This document shows positions 48,579 to 59,142 of a stretch of DNA of 64,000 nt, one piece after another; positions within the stretch are counted from its first letter, which is position 1; each line of letters opens with the position of its first letter. The notes beneath the pieces are model-generated. The model did no database searches and was not told the origin of the DNA. It saw nothing but the letters and a program-made list of their open reading frames with translations. Source of the DNA: Lantana camara (lineage: Eukaryota > Streptophyta > Magnoliopsida > Lamiales > Verbenaceae); the NCBI GenBank assembly GCA_037501455.1, contig CM074862.1, positions 64,077,501 to 64,141,500 on the forward strand, written 5' to 3'. Both the position numbers and the translations under genes were made by a program.

Positions 48579-50249
48579 TGTAGCACCCGGAACGCTAGGC
48601 ACCACATCCCCCGTACTATAGCCCCAATCCATATTTGAAATGGACAATCCATACATGAACCGACACTATAGCGAACGGGAGACAATAAAATGACACAAGG
48701 CTAGGCGGGTACCCCCAATTAAAACCAAACCAACAACTAGAAGAACAATTCGGAGTTATGAAAGCGGAAGCAATAACATTCATTAAATACTTATAGGTAC
48801 CATATTTATTTATTTACTAATAGGTACCAACAATTTCACTATCAATACAATATCATCTCCAAAATAGGTAACAAGGCATGATACAAAATCCCAAGCTATA
48901 CATGAATAAAATGTGGGAATGAAGTGTGCTAGACCCAAATTTAAAGACCACTGGACTCTAAATTCCCGCCTAGCACGCCCTGCAAAACAACTGAAAAGTT
49001 GAGGTGTCAGTCCAACACAGACTGAGCGAGGGGTATAAATAAATATAATCGCACACACATGCAAGTCATAATCTCGGGTAATAATTTTCGAAAAACAATA
49101 CAATTTAATAAGAGAAGGGATTCTATCACCCGAGGTTACAACTAATTCAATTTCAATTTAACCAATTCAATATAAGCAATTTGTGGCCCGGCGAGTGGGG
49201 CAATTCTCAAACCTTACACCGACTGTGTACAATCAATCAATCAATTAATTCTTAGGTGATTAAGTGATCAAGCAATTTATTACTGTGCATAATTAGCAGT
49301 TTCAATAACGCCTTCTTCCTCGGGGTGATGGTGGGATTGCAAGGCCCCACCATCCAATCAATCTGGGCAGAGGGTACATGAATCCCTAAGCCCGGAATTC
49401 CTTCCTCCCCTAATCTCCTAGGGGGTTCAGGGTTCATCCCAATTTGGTGAGGATAGCTCTCGAGTTACCCGTCAGCCCATGCTTTCCCGGTTGGCTCGAT
49501 CCACTACCCTCGGGCCCACAGTACAATACAATACTCGCCAAAACAATCAATCAATCAATCAATAGTTCGATAAATCCTTTGAAAATCAATAGCATTTGCA
49601 AACTATAGATATATAGATAGGTTTTGGATTAAAATTTCACATAGGGTTATACGGGTCCTATGTATCTAAAATTAAACCTCACCTGAACGACCCAAAAATA
49701 TCCAAGAAAACAGCTCACGGGGCCTGCTCCTCGTCACCAGGAAGCTGGTCTGTGCAAGAAAGACAAATGTCCGTGAAACACGACTCAAAATGTACCAAAT
49801 ATGACGAACGGCGAAAATGCAACGAGACGACGGGAAAAATACAATGTACCATGAAAATATTGCGTTTCGACATGTATTCAGTCATATAATAGCAATTAGG
49901 GGTCAAAGAAGCCGTCGGAACAAGGTGCTAAAAATGCAATTAAGTCCATTCCCATAACAATTGATCAATGTGGTCCAATGCAATTAAGTCCCAAATTCAT
50001 GAAAATGATCAATTAAGGCCATAAAAGAATTAAATCACATTCGGGAAAATAATTCACATAGCAATCACGTTCAATATATCCAATAAATATGATATGATAT
50101 GAATTTTCAATAAAATGTCAAGAATATAATTTTATAAAATTATATCATGCTATGGAAAATTAAAGAAATGAACAATTAATAATTAAAACCTAACTCTCAA
50201 ACGCACACGTGTCGATCATACCTGAAATGCCGAAAGCTGGGGCGTTACA
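48579..50249 (-). repeat. Minus gypsy 5' LTR (1671 bp)
   Basis: Plus-strand ends TGTAGCACC and GCGTTACA. It pairs with 40090-41761. Confidence 0.94.
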
Positions 50250-52013
50250 ACCCACATTCACATTAACATTGACATAACCAATCTTTCGTGGCAAATCTCG
50301 CTACAGAACTTAAACATAAAAGACTTTTCCAAAATAACTTACTATACTTTCATTATTAACTTTCCAAAATCCAACTTGGTTCATAAGGTCATAAACAAAT
50401 CATATTCAACACTCATGCAAAGCTTGAAAACATCACATAAAGGCTTTAGGTCAATAACTATACAAAATCCTAAACTCACCTTGTGCTAGATAACGAAAGG
50501 AGTGAAGAGTGAACAAAGCTACGCCTCGGGCTCATCACCGGCAACACCGTCTATAAAGAGAACACGAGAGCCCAAGACTTAGACTCTATATGGACCAATT
50601 ACAACGCACGGCAAACGTATGAATTATGAATGAATGCAAAACAATATGAGATACATCACATAATTCACATAACATAGCATATAACATTTATTTATAATTA
50701 ATCATGCGATTAAAATAAAATTACATAGCTAAATATGTAAAATATTGACAAGGAAAGCCATATAAATGTATAATTAAGCAATTACAAAGCAATAGCAACT
50801 CCTGGGTCTCAGGAAGAATGGGAACGGCCTCGCCACTGTAGAGAACGGTCGTTCCCGTTCTCGCTCTAAAGTTTCTGGAATATGGGAATGGTCGTTCCGG
50901 TCCCAAGTACAAAATGGGAAGGGCCGTTCCCAGATACCCGAACCTCTCCCCAAGCGTCTATAAAGATTTCATGGTTTTAGCCCTTGGGAACCGTCCTTCC
51001 CAGCTCTAGTACAAACTGGGAACGACCGTTCCTATTTTAGGAAATGACATCACAAAAATCCGCGAAGGGCCGTTCCCAAGTTAAAGAAGGGGCGGGAACG
51101 GCCGTTCCGGCCTGGTTCGAAAAGCATACTGGGCAGAAACCTTCACAGAAGTAGGGGAAGGGAGCAAATGGCCAAAAATGGTCGAAATCAACAGCAACAA
51201 CAGCTCAAGCACATACCAAAATCATGAATAAAATTCACATAAATCATCTAGGACATATTTAAACGCATAAAACTCAATAATATCAAGAATTAAAGCCAAG
51301 TTCATCAAATTCAAATTTATACATATTTCAAGCTCATTAATGGCAACAAGCTAACAACTCAACTACCAAGTGATTCTTTGCACTCATAATATTAATTACA
51401 ACATGTAGAACACATTTATGGAGTCAAATTTCAAGTATATCAATCATATATCATATAATTTTCAAAAAAACCCAAACCCTTACTATTCACATGGTTGATC
51501 AAATATATTCAAACTCTCCACCAAAATTCAGAATTTAAACATAGAAATGAAGAGCACAATGTGGGGATTCCGAAGCTTACTTTGGGTCACAAAAAGATGG
51601 AGCGAAGAGGGAGATATTGGCTCTTGAAGGCAAGAATGAACTTGAAGGGGTTTTGGCTTCCCATGGCTAAATTGCTGTTGTTGATCACGTAAAAAATGGG
51701 CAAGGAAGAAGGAAGGGTTCAGCCTTTAAGGCTGAACCTGTTCGGTTCAAGGTGTGGGGTTCGGTTAATTTGATTTAAAAGGTGTAGGGTACGAACGAGC
51801 CACAAAAATATGGATTCAAATAATTCAAGTACATCATGCATTTCACAAATTAATAAACAAGTTATAATTCAAGTATGCAATTAATTCAAATAAGTTCACA
51901 TAGTTCAAATATAATTAAAATTAGAGCATAAATAAGGAATTAAATCACATAATCACGTAAGGAAACACACAAGTGACGTCATACCTTCACGGACTGTGAA
52001 ACGGGGTGTCACA
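50250..52013 (-). repeat. Gypsy-C 5' LTR, outer part
   Basis: The minus strand begins TGTGACACCCC at 52013. It contains a cluster of at least seven degenerate GGGAACGGCCGTTCCC-type palindromes at about 50819-51110, the same motif as in the gypsy array LTRs although surrounding sequence is little related. The first bases (50250-50485) repeat 39853-40053 with small deletions. Confidence 0.85.
50819..51110. repeat. Palindrome cluster in Gypsy-C LTR
   Basis: Degenerate copies include GGGAAGGGCCGTTCCC (about 50916-50931), GGGAACGACCGTTCC and GGGAACGGCCGTTCC, separated by 20-50 bp, the same design as 13836-14059. Confidence 0.75.
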
Positions 52014-52412
52014 TTTCGTGTATTGAGCTGGCAGGAAAATCGACCGTGCAACCACTCAAGAATTGGTTAGATGGGAAAACTCTCTACTTGAAAGTTGGAT
52101 AAGGAAGCAAATGGTGAACTAGATCGGTGGGACCCGACGTAAACCCACCGATCCTTAAATCAATAAATCACTAGAGGCAAATGAGAATGTAAGAAAGAGC
52201 TCGAAAGAGTATTAAATGTGTTTACCAACTGACATAAATATTTCGGATATTTTGTAGTGTGGGTTTTTATTCATGAACCTAATACACACACTTGTGTTGC
52301 ATTAATGCACCTGCAAAGTTGGTGGCGGAACGCATCGTAGCACAGAGTAAGGATTTGATAGGATTTTCAAAATTTAATGCAAATTTCGCATCAGAGTTTA
52401 TTGCGCCAAAAA
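52014..52412. other. Unannotated spacer
   Basis: No open frame, repeat or RNA gene recognised. It starts at the outer edge of the Gypsy-C LTR. TTTCG (52014-52018) would be the target copy if the far LTR still existed. Confidence 0.5.
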
Positions 52413-52660
52413 TCTTGTGATATACCTAATTAGCACTCAGAACCCTGTGATTTGAAAATTCTCAAAGCGAACCCTGTGATTGTAATAAATTAGCACTCAA
52501 TTAGAATTTCAAACCCTACAGCCGTGGTTGTAGGGTTTTGAGTGCTAACTTTAATACAATCACAGGGTTTCCAGTGCTAATTTATATAAACACAGGGTTT
52601 TCTTTGAGAATTTTCAAATCATAGGGTTCGGAGTGCTAATTAGGCATAACACAGGGGGTA
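52413..52660. mobile_element. Foldback MITE-like inverted repeat
   Basis: The left half (CTAATTAGCACTC, ATTTGAAAATTCTCAAAG) recurs inverted in the right half (CTTTGAGAATTTTCAAAT, GAGTGCTAATTAG). Arms of about 110 bp meet at a CCCTACA...TGTAGGG centre near 52525. It has no coding capacity. The exact ends and target duplication could not be fixed, so superfamily is left open. Confidence 0.7.
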
Positions 52661-52872
52661 TCCAAGCAAAAAACTCTTTCGCATCGTCCAGAGCTTGAGG
52701 ATTAACTGCTCGGTCGAGTGGATCTTGGCTAGGACGTTGCCCATCTACACTTGAGCAATCACACTATTTTGGCCTGGGAAAGAGGTCGATGGCTAGATAG
52801 TAGATACATTAGAGCTGAAATTGCAAGCTTCAATTCAAACCAATGGTACCAGGTATCGAATGGATATGACAC
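52661..52872. other. Spacer with unrecognised open frame
   Basis: A 70-codon open frame spans about 52751-52963 but runs into the duplicated segment and resembles nothing I recognise. No function is assigned. Confidence 0.4.
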
Positions 52873-53192
52873 CCCGTTACATGTAACTCGAATATGTGAG
52901 GTATTAATGTTTATTTTCTTTAGTTTTGCTTTGTCTAACATATTCAAGTATCTTAACATTTAGAGCTTTAAAAGAGTTTGTAAAATTAAATTTGTTTATT
53001 TTAAATAGTGTTTGTAAAATCAAATTTATTTACCGTTACATGTAACTCGAATATGTGAGGTATTAATGTTTATTTTCTTTAGTTTTGCTTTGTCTAACAT
53101 ATTCAAGTATCTTAACATTTAGAGCTTTAAAAGAGTTTGTAAAATTAAATTTGTTTATTTTAAATAGTGTTTGTAAAATCAAATTTATTTAT
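52873..53192. repeat. Perfect 160-bp tandem duplication
   Basis: Unit CCGTTACATGTAACTCG... at 52873-53032 repeats at 53033-53192 with no difference seen. Identity indicates a very recent duplication. Within each unit TTTGTAAAAT is itself repeated. Confidence 0.92.
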
Positions 53193-54110
53193 TTTAAATA
53201 AAAATAAAGTATTTTCAGGTATCATCCTAGGATCACAGTTTAGTTTTTACTTCTAAATTTTAGCTTGTAGATTATTTTTGTAAATAAGTAATTTTACCAA
53301 TAGAATTAAAAATATCTTCTTTCCCTTACTTTCTTATAAAAAAAAATTTCACTGTTTTTTTTTTTTTTTTCTGAATTCTTAATTTTTCTCAAAGCTGATG
53401 TTCTACAAAAACCACAGAATTAGTTGGTTTGATGTGATAATAAACTAACCAAGCCTAACCGTGTCAAAGTTGAATAGACCCGTGTTCAACTTGAACCAAA
53501 TTTCAATCCCCTCCAACCACAAAATTTAGGATTAATTAAATAAGGTTTAGAATTTTTTTTTTTTTTTTTTTTGTTCGAAATTAAGTTTAGATTTTTTTTG
53601 GTCGAAATAAAGTTTAGATTCCAAAAATCAGCAAATTACAAATTAGTACCACACATTCAAGTATAACTACCCTTACCTTGATCACTCTAATGCCTAAGCA
53701 CAATATAAAAGATACATCAATGCCCTGGGTTTTCTTTTTTAAAGTCTAACAAAAAAAAAAAAAAAAAAAAAAATTGTTGCCCCTAGAATATCACAAACAT
53801 AATGCCTCAGGGATAAATTGACAACAAAAATCATATACTTTTGTTAATTTATTTTTTAATAACAATAAACAGGGTATTTATAAACTCCACAATGCTTCAA
53901 ACATTATATTTAGAACCATAAGCGGGAGGTGGTTGGAATTACCTTAAATATATAATTTGGGTATGCTTACGTTTAATTCAATTATGAAAAAAATCATTTG
54001 TAGTTAAAAAATTACAAAAAAAACCATGATCTAAATAAAGATTACAAAAAATACTCTGAGAAATTAGTGTTTTTCTTAATTTTACAACTAGTAAGAGTTT
54101 TATTTTTTAA
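53193..54110. other. AT-rich spacer with homopolymer runs
   Basis: Runs of T near 53355-53371 and 53557-53574, and of A near 53750-53772, suggest decayed retroposon tails, but no body sequence is recognisable. No gene is seen. Confidence 0.5.
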
Positions 54111-54113
54111 TTG

Positions 54114-54229
54114 AGTTTTTTTTTTTAAATACACGCACATCCAACTATCCAAGTTAGATTCGAACCCGTAATCTTGCTCTGAAAAATGAATCTATTAACT
54201 ACTTGAATCAATCCTTATTGGCAGACTTT
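54114..54229 (-). mobile_element. tRNA-derived SINE, minus strand
   Basis: The minus strand reads an A-box-like GATTGATTCAAGTAGTTAA, then a B-box GGGTTCGAATC, ending in an A-run (T-run at 54114-54126 on the plus strand). Spacing of the two boxes fits an internal RNA polymerase III promoter. It is similar to the plus-strand copy at 54313-54425. Ends are approximate. Confidence 0.75.
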
Positions 54230-54312
54230 CAAAAGTTAGGACCATTTCTCTATTAATTGAGTAAAAACCAGGAGTATGAATTATTCGATATATTTAAGAA
54301 CTTTAACCTAAG

Positions 54313-54425
54313 CGACAATAGGGATTGGTTCAAGTAGTTAATGATTCATTCTCCAAGATAACGTCTCGGGTTCGAATTCTCATTCCGTGCACATGTGATA
54401 AAAAAAAAAAAAAAAAAAAAAGGAA
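54313..54425 (+). mobile_element. tRNA-derived SINE, plus strand
   Basis: A-box-like GGTTCAAGTAGTTAA, B-box GGGTTCGAATTC, then about 22 A residues. It is flanked by an imperfect 11-bp target duplication, TTTAACCTAAG (54302-54312) and TTTAACCTAGG (54426-54436). It lies about 200 bp upstream of the F-box start codon. Confidence 0.85.
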
Positions 54426-54623
54426 TTTAACCTAGGTGTCTAGTAATTCTTTTACAGCGAAGTTCTTTCCTAATACAGGGCCTATTAATACACATGTGTC
54501 CTCGTGTGTCTGACCGGCCAACTTTCAACCTCATCCCTACCCTTCGTCTCTTAGCCTACCGCTACACATAAACTGTATTTAACAAGTAATCAATTCTAGT
54601 AATCAAGCTTAATCTAGAACAAT

Positions 54624-54878
54624 ATGGCAGATTTTTTGCCCCAGGATTGCCTGATTCAAGTCATATCGTTCACTTCTCCACGAGACGCTTGCAGGTCATC
54701 GGTCGTCGCCAGAATATTCCTGGACGCAGCATATTCCGACGTGGTTTGGGAGAAATTCCTGCCATTGGATTACCACGAGATTATCGCGAGGTCAGTTTAT
54801 CCGGTGGAGTTCCGCTCCAAGAAGGAATTGTTTGACAAATTATGTAATACTCCACTTCTTATTGATGGAGGTACTAAG
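54624..54878 (+). CDS. F-box protein PP2-B-like, first exon
   Basis: Encodes 85 residues of an N-terminal F-box as found in the plant PP2-B family: L-P-Q-D-C at the start, S-F-T-S-P-R-D-A-C-R-S-S-V-V, V-W-E-K-F-L-P-L-D-Y, then F-R-S-K-K-E-L and P-L-L-I-D-G-G-T-K. In this family the F-box recruits the protein to an SCF ubiquitin ligase through SKP1, and a C-terminal phloem-protein-2-like lectin domain binds glycans. The conserved exon 1 ends at L-I-D-G-G-T-K, and here AAG is followed by GTATAT, a plausible splice donor at 54879; without splicing the frame stops at 54918-54920. No PP2 lectin exon was found downstream in the window, so the gene is either broken or has an intron carrying the CACTA element. 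The start is the first ATG and gives the family-typical N terminus. Confidence 0.8.
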
Positions 54879-55858
54879 GTATATGTCTCACAAAGTTCTC
54901 TTGATATTATGCCTAAATAGTTTGGAAATTTTTTGATATCATTTCTCAAGAAAGTTATATATCGTAGTTGAATTCGGTCAGCGAGGAGATTTCTTTAAGG
55001 GAACAATATCATCGTTTTTATAAACTTTTGCACTCTGCACATGATAAAGTAAAATTTCTTTAAATAAACATTATTGCGATCGTAAGATTTTTCCAATTTG
55101 GTAATTTTCTAGAGATATTAATTAATAAATTAATATTTTTCAATTTAAAGAGCATTTTTGTGATTCAGTAAAGTTATATATAATTACGTAAAATCATTTT
55201 TTTATATTATTTTATGTCTCTTATCTGTAGAATTAATGTAAAAAATACATCCAATATAAATAATATTAGTGCACATCAAAAAGTAAAATAAATGATAGAT
55301 GTCATGTTCATTGTTTCTAATAATCATTATTGATTCATTATTTATCGAAGTTAATAGTTAATTATATTATTTATTGTTTTGTAATAATCCAAGATCATTC
55401 ATATTTGAAGTTAGAAACCGGGTTCAACAACAGAACTTTTAGGTGTTGCAAATAAATATGAGATGCAACAAAAACAAATTTTAAGAAAAAAATAAAATAT
55501 ACTAAAACCATATCTTACTATATTATGATAGTTATTTTTGTAATATTAAAGAAAATTTATGTTGCATAGGTATATAAATTATATTTAAATTTTCATAGAA
55601 CTCATTTAGTTAATTCATAAAATTAATATATTTTTTAGAACTCACAAAATTTCATAGAAGTGTGTTAATATAATTACAAGTCTATACTTGAGAAAAATAA
55701 TTAATAAATAAATAATTTAACCAAATGCACAAGTAGAGTACATATGTAATAAAATTGGTAGTCTTATGTACGTATATTATGAGTTGTATAAGATCGGATA
55801 TAACATTTGATGTTAGTAAATTAAGTAGAATTACAAGTAATCCCAATAATAATTATTA
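54879..55858. other. AT-rich spacer or intron downstream of F-box exon
   Basis: Begins with the putative splice donor. No PP2 lectin-domain exon, repeat or RNA gene was recognised before the CACTA element. Confidence 0.45.
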
Positions 55859-55881
55859 GAGTAAATTACATCGGGCTATAT

Positions 55882-56190
55882 CACTACCAAAAAAAACAAG
55901 ATTACTGATCGCCAGATCGGTCATTAATCCTATAAAAATCGGTCGATGGATCAGTTGGTAAAACCCTCGTAACTAATTTATTCAGTGATCGATTTTCATC
56001 CGTCATTAAATTAGTGACCGAATTATCGGTCACTAATGTAAAAAAGACGGCCACCAACCAAATTTTTTTCTTTGGTTGGTCATTGATCGGTCACAATTTG
56101 TGACCGATCTTAACAGTCACTGATTTTAATTGAAATCAAAATTGTTTGAATTGTGACCGACTCATCGGTCACTAATTTAATCTGATTATT
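55882..56190. repeat. CACTA left terminal and subterminal repeats
   Basis: The terminal repeat is followed by repeated ATCGGTCACTAAT / TTAGTGACCGA motifs. In En/Spm elements such subterminal repeats bind the element-encoded TnpA-type protein. Confidence 0.88.
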
Positions 56191-56454
56191 ATTTTCATTT
56201 TTTTAAAATTGCATTTCTTATTTTTAATTCCTGAATTATTTTCATGCATGAATTTTAATGTAATCCGAATGACAATAGTAAGAACATCAAATTAACTACA
56301 TAACATTCCAATATAATTCCATAATCATATTACAAATTATCCAATTAAAAGTACAACGTTTCACAAACCATTAAGTCAAATAATTTTTTCACAAAGTTGT
56401 CAATCACCTCAATTGATCCTACGCGAAAACTTCCAAAAACTTCTACTAGTTGGA

Positions 56455-56700
56455 TCCTAGTGTCGAGTTAGCTAACTCTTCAGCGATCTTTTCTTCCCTT
56501 GTTTGCCTCGTCAACCACTTTCTTTGCCTCTTAAGTGATCTTTTTAGCTTCCTCCATAATATTCGCTTCCCTAATTACAGCCTCCTCTCTTTCCTTTGCC
56601 AACTTTTCTTCAATAATCTTCATTTGTTCATTCGAAGTATGATTGCTATCATCTTGACTACTTACATTATATTTTTCCTAGAGAAATATCAATAATACAA
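56455..56700 (-). pseudogene. Coiled-coil remnant, probably En/Spm transposase C terminus
   Basis: The minus strand encodes a charged heptad-like stretch (N-E-Q-M-K-I-I-E-E-K-L-A-K-E-R-E-E-A, then E-E-A-K-K-I) followed by a stop, further coiled-coil residues and a frameshift. Plant En/Spm transposases (Transposase_24 type) commonly end in such a coil, and the location inside a CACTA element supports this. No catalytic domain is visible. Assignment is an inference from composition and context. Confidence 0.5.
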
Positions 56701-57178
56701 TAAATTTTTAGTAATAATTAGACAAATATACCAACAGTACCAAACAATGTCTAATAACGCTAAATTCACCAACAATCCTAAATAAATCTATACTAAACAA
56801 TGTCTAACATTGATAAACTCCGTAAATGAAACTTACAATAGTTAAAGATATTAAAGAACATAATAATATAACTTGAAACAAAATATATAACATTATACAT
56901 AAATAAACAAAATTAACCATTCTACGTACATGCTCCACAAATGAAATTGAACCTTGTATGTGCCGAGTAATTGATCCATCTTTTTCAATCATTCGATTTT
57001 TTTTTTTTTTTGCTTTATAGTTTGGGGCCAAACTCCAATAAGGCAATAACATAATTAACATAAACAAATGAATAAATTCAGGAATCAAAAGCTTATTCGA
57101 GTCTCATTTACAAGATTATGCTTAAACATAAACAAACAAACACTAAAGACTCAAAACTCAAAGGCATGAAATCCATAC

Positions 57179-57268
57179 CTGAATCACATCACCAACATTG
57201 ACAATGAAAGCATCAGGCGCAGGTTTAACACGAACCCATTTTCCATCCGTTTTTCCCTTCAATTTAAG
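57179..57268 (-). pseudogene. Captured exon of a 2-oxoglutarate-dependent dioxygenase
   Basis: A 30-codon minus-strand segment contains D-G-K-W-V-R-V-K-P, P-D-A-F-I-V-N and V-G-D-V-I-Q, the conserved part of the double-stranded beta-helix core of plant Fe(II)/2OG dioxygenases that lies between the first His/Asp metal ligands and the distal His. It is bounded by AG at its 5' side (57269-57270) and GT at its 3' side (57177-57178, minus strand), so it looks like an intact internal exon. The metal-ligand exons are not recognised nearby; another possible AG/GT-bounded piece at about 57402-57460 is not identifiable. It lies inside the CACTA element, so a transduplicated host gene fragment is the best reading. 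Confidence 0.72.
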
Positions 57269-57593
57269 CTAATTTACGAAAATTGCATATTGGGAAAAAT
57301 CAAAAGCACTAAAACCGACCCTTTAAGCTACTCAAACAAGAAATAATTTGAAATCGCATTTATACATTCCAAAATCAAGAATTGTTCTTGAAAACTTACT
57401 TGACTATGAGATTTTTCCACACTTCGATGCATATGGAAAGCCCAACCTGCAGCCTGAAGTCTTAAAAGATTAGAAATAAAGGATTACAATTTTTATGGTG
57501 TTCTCTCCATTGTTAGATTTTCCCCATTTCGTTTGAACAAAAGGTTTCAATGGTTCCCCACTACAATTACCTTTTACTTCTGGGAAATCACGG

Positions 57594-57930
57594 TTGGAAC
57601 CTGGGCAATCGACAACCGACGACCATAATTTTGGAGACCTAGTTCGCAGCGCCGTCTCTGACCTTCGCCACACACAACAAGGTGAGCTGGAACGAGGGAT
57701 TCAAACTGAAGAAGAAGCTTTCCTTAGGAGTTCAGACCTTGCCCTTCAGCCGGCGACGGAGGTGTTGAACGAGGGCTTGAAGCAGAAGCTTTCCTTCGGA
57801 GTTTGGAGGCTCCGCCTTGCTGTTCTGCTGGCGCGGAAGTGTTTGAATGATGATTGAAGCAGAAGCTTTCCTTGCTTTTCTGCCAGCGCAGAATTGGAGG
57901 CTCTGCCTTGCTCCCACCAGAAATTTCTTC
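57594..57930. repeat. Diverged short repeats in CACTA interior
   Basis: GAAGMAGAAGCTTTCCTT-like and GGAGGCTCYGCCTTGCT-like blocks recur two or three times. An open frame here (57594-57857) is not recognisable as a protein. Confidence 0.5.
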
Positions 57931-58139
57931 TGCCGTCGTAGAGTTTGGAGGTTTTTGGGTGGGAATACTTTGGTTTCGGTTGCTTTTGGGGAGAAAAAAG
58001 GGTTGAAGCTTTTGGAATAATTGGGGGAATAGTTGGGGGGAAATAAAATAAATTGGAGGAAATCGAAATAAATTGATGTCAAATTTTTATAAGATATTAT
58101 TAAAATCTAGAGTTTTCATTAAATCAAGCTCAGAATTTA

Positions 58140-58379
58140 ATTAGTTTATGATTAATTAATCCAATAAGTTTTAATCGAGTTTTAAATTTAATTTAATAAA
58201 ATTGAAACTTGATTTGATTCATAACCGTTCTAACATTCTTTCAAAGTATGAATTTATAATCATTTATTAGGTGGATCACTTTGATTCAATAAATACTTCG
58301 AAGCATATTTTTTTAAATTAACTTAACAAAGTTAAGTCAACTTTCAAATTAAATTTAATAAGATTTTGAAAGTTGATCT
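58140..58379. repeat. CACTA internal tandem repeat, left part
   Basis: About 1.5 units of a roughly 160-bp repeat (blocks GAAACTTGATTTGATTC, GATTCAATAAATACTTCGAAGCATAT, ACAAAGTTAAGTC). The array resumes at 62373-62645 after the inserted solo LTR. Confidence 0.75.
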
Positions 58380-58670
58380 TGATATGCCATAAAATGGACG
58401 GGCTACGTGGCATACCCCCAGGAAACCACGTGGCAACCTCGCCACATCAGACGATTCCCCATCCGCCAAGTGGATCACCCTTGGTGAGATGCCACGTCGG
58501 ATCGAGTTCGACCCCAACCGCTGGCCAAGTCGGGTCGAGCTCGACCTCCTCCACTTCAGGTAGCACCTTGGCAATCCGGGGTCCAGGGCTCACGTATCAA
58601 TCCCGACCCCGGTATCATTTGTCGATCTCGATATGGGACTTGGATACGAGAGATAAGGCATGGCCCGCAT

Positions 58671-58925
58671 AAGGCTTTGGGATCGAACTCGACCCCGGTA
58701 CCAGGGATCGATCTCAATCGCAACTCCCGCAATCCAAAGCCACGGACATGCTTGTCCCGCATCAGGCTCTGGGAATCGAACTCGACCCCGGTACTAGAAG
58801 ATCGAACTCGATCCCAACTCCCGCGATCCAAAGCTGCAGACATGCTTGTCCCGCATCAGGTTGTGGGATCAAACTCGACCCCGGTACCAGGTGATCGAAC
58901 TCAATCCTAACTCCAGACACGTATA
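58671..58925. repeat. Three-unit minisatellite of about 93 bp in LTR-E
   Basis: GGCTTTGGGATCGAACTCG (58673), GGCTCTGGGAATCGAACTCG (58765) and GGTTGTGGGATCAAACTCG (58859) mark unit starts; each unit contains ACTCGACCCCGGTAC and CAACTCCCGC-like blocks. Confidence 0.8.
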
Positions 58926-59142
58926 CCCTTCCGCGCGACATGTTTCAGTACGAAGTGCCTAGTTTTGATCCCCAGGGTCGAGATCTTATGTCACCAGGCA
59001 TCCAGATGACATAAAGCATCTTTGTCGGGGCATGTGTAGCTACCTCATTCCCCCGCGCCAAGCATGCTATAGTGCATTTAATGCCCGCGGTACATGTCTA
59101 CGCCAAAAAGGGAAAACAAGGTAAACTCGACCTCAAGTCAAC

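Larger units (their letters stand above)
40090..50249 (-). mobile_element. Minus-strand gypsy (chromovirus-like) element
   Basis: 5' LTR 48579-50249, primer site 48558-48570, gag-pol 48328 to 41796, 3' LTR 40090-41761. The flanking target duplication is GCCCA (40085-40089) and ACCCA (50250-50254), one base diverged. Without the nested Copia LTR and its target copy the internal region is 4856 bp, essentially the length of the array units at 15443-20297. Its LTRs are about 876 bp shorter because they lack the palindrome-bearing module. Same family, different LTR subtype. Confidence 0.94.
38203..52013 (-). mobile_element. Gypsy-C, 5' part only, hosting a later gypsy insertion
   Basis: Minus-strand order: 5' LTR (52013 to 50250, resuming 40089 to 38908), primer binding site (38886-38899), leader and broken gag. 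Without the insertion the LTR is about 2.9 kb and begins TGTGACACCCC. The solo LTR at 59143-62000 belongs to the same wider family, sharing a CACACCCACACACTATATA block and the CAAGACTTAGACT region. Confidence 0.82.

Noticed and set aside
52751..52963. 70-codon open frame as a gene
   Set aside because: No recognisable domain, runs into a tandem duplication, and the opposite strand is equally open.
54310..54400. Possible tRNA gene from A- and B-box matches
   Set aside because: No cloverleaf or acceptor stem; the poly(A) tail and target duplication identify a SINE.
57594..57857. 87-codon open frame inside the CACTA element as a gene
   Set aside because: Composed of diverged short repeats; an overlapping open frame on the other strand; no family recognised.
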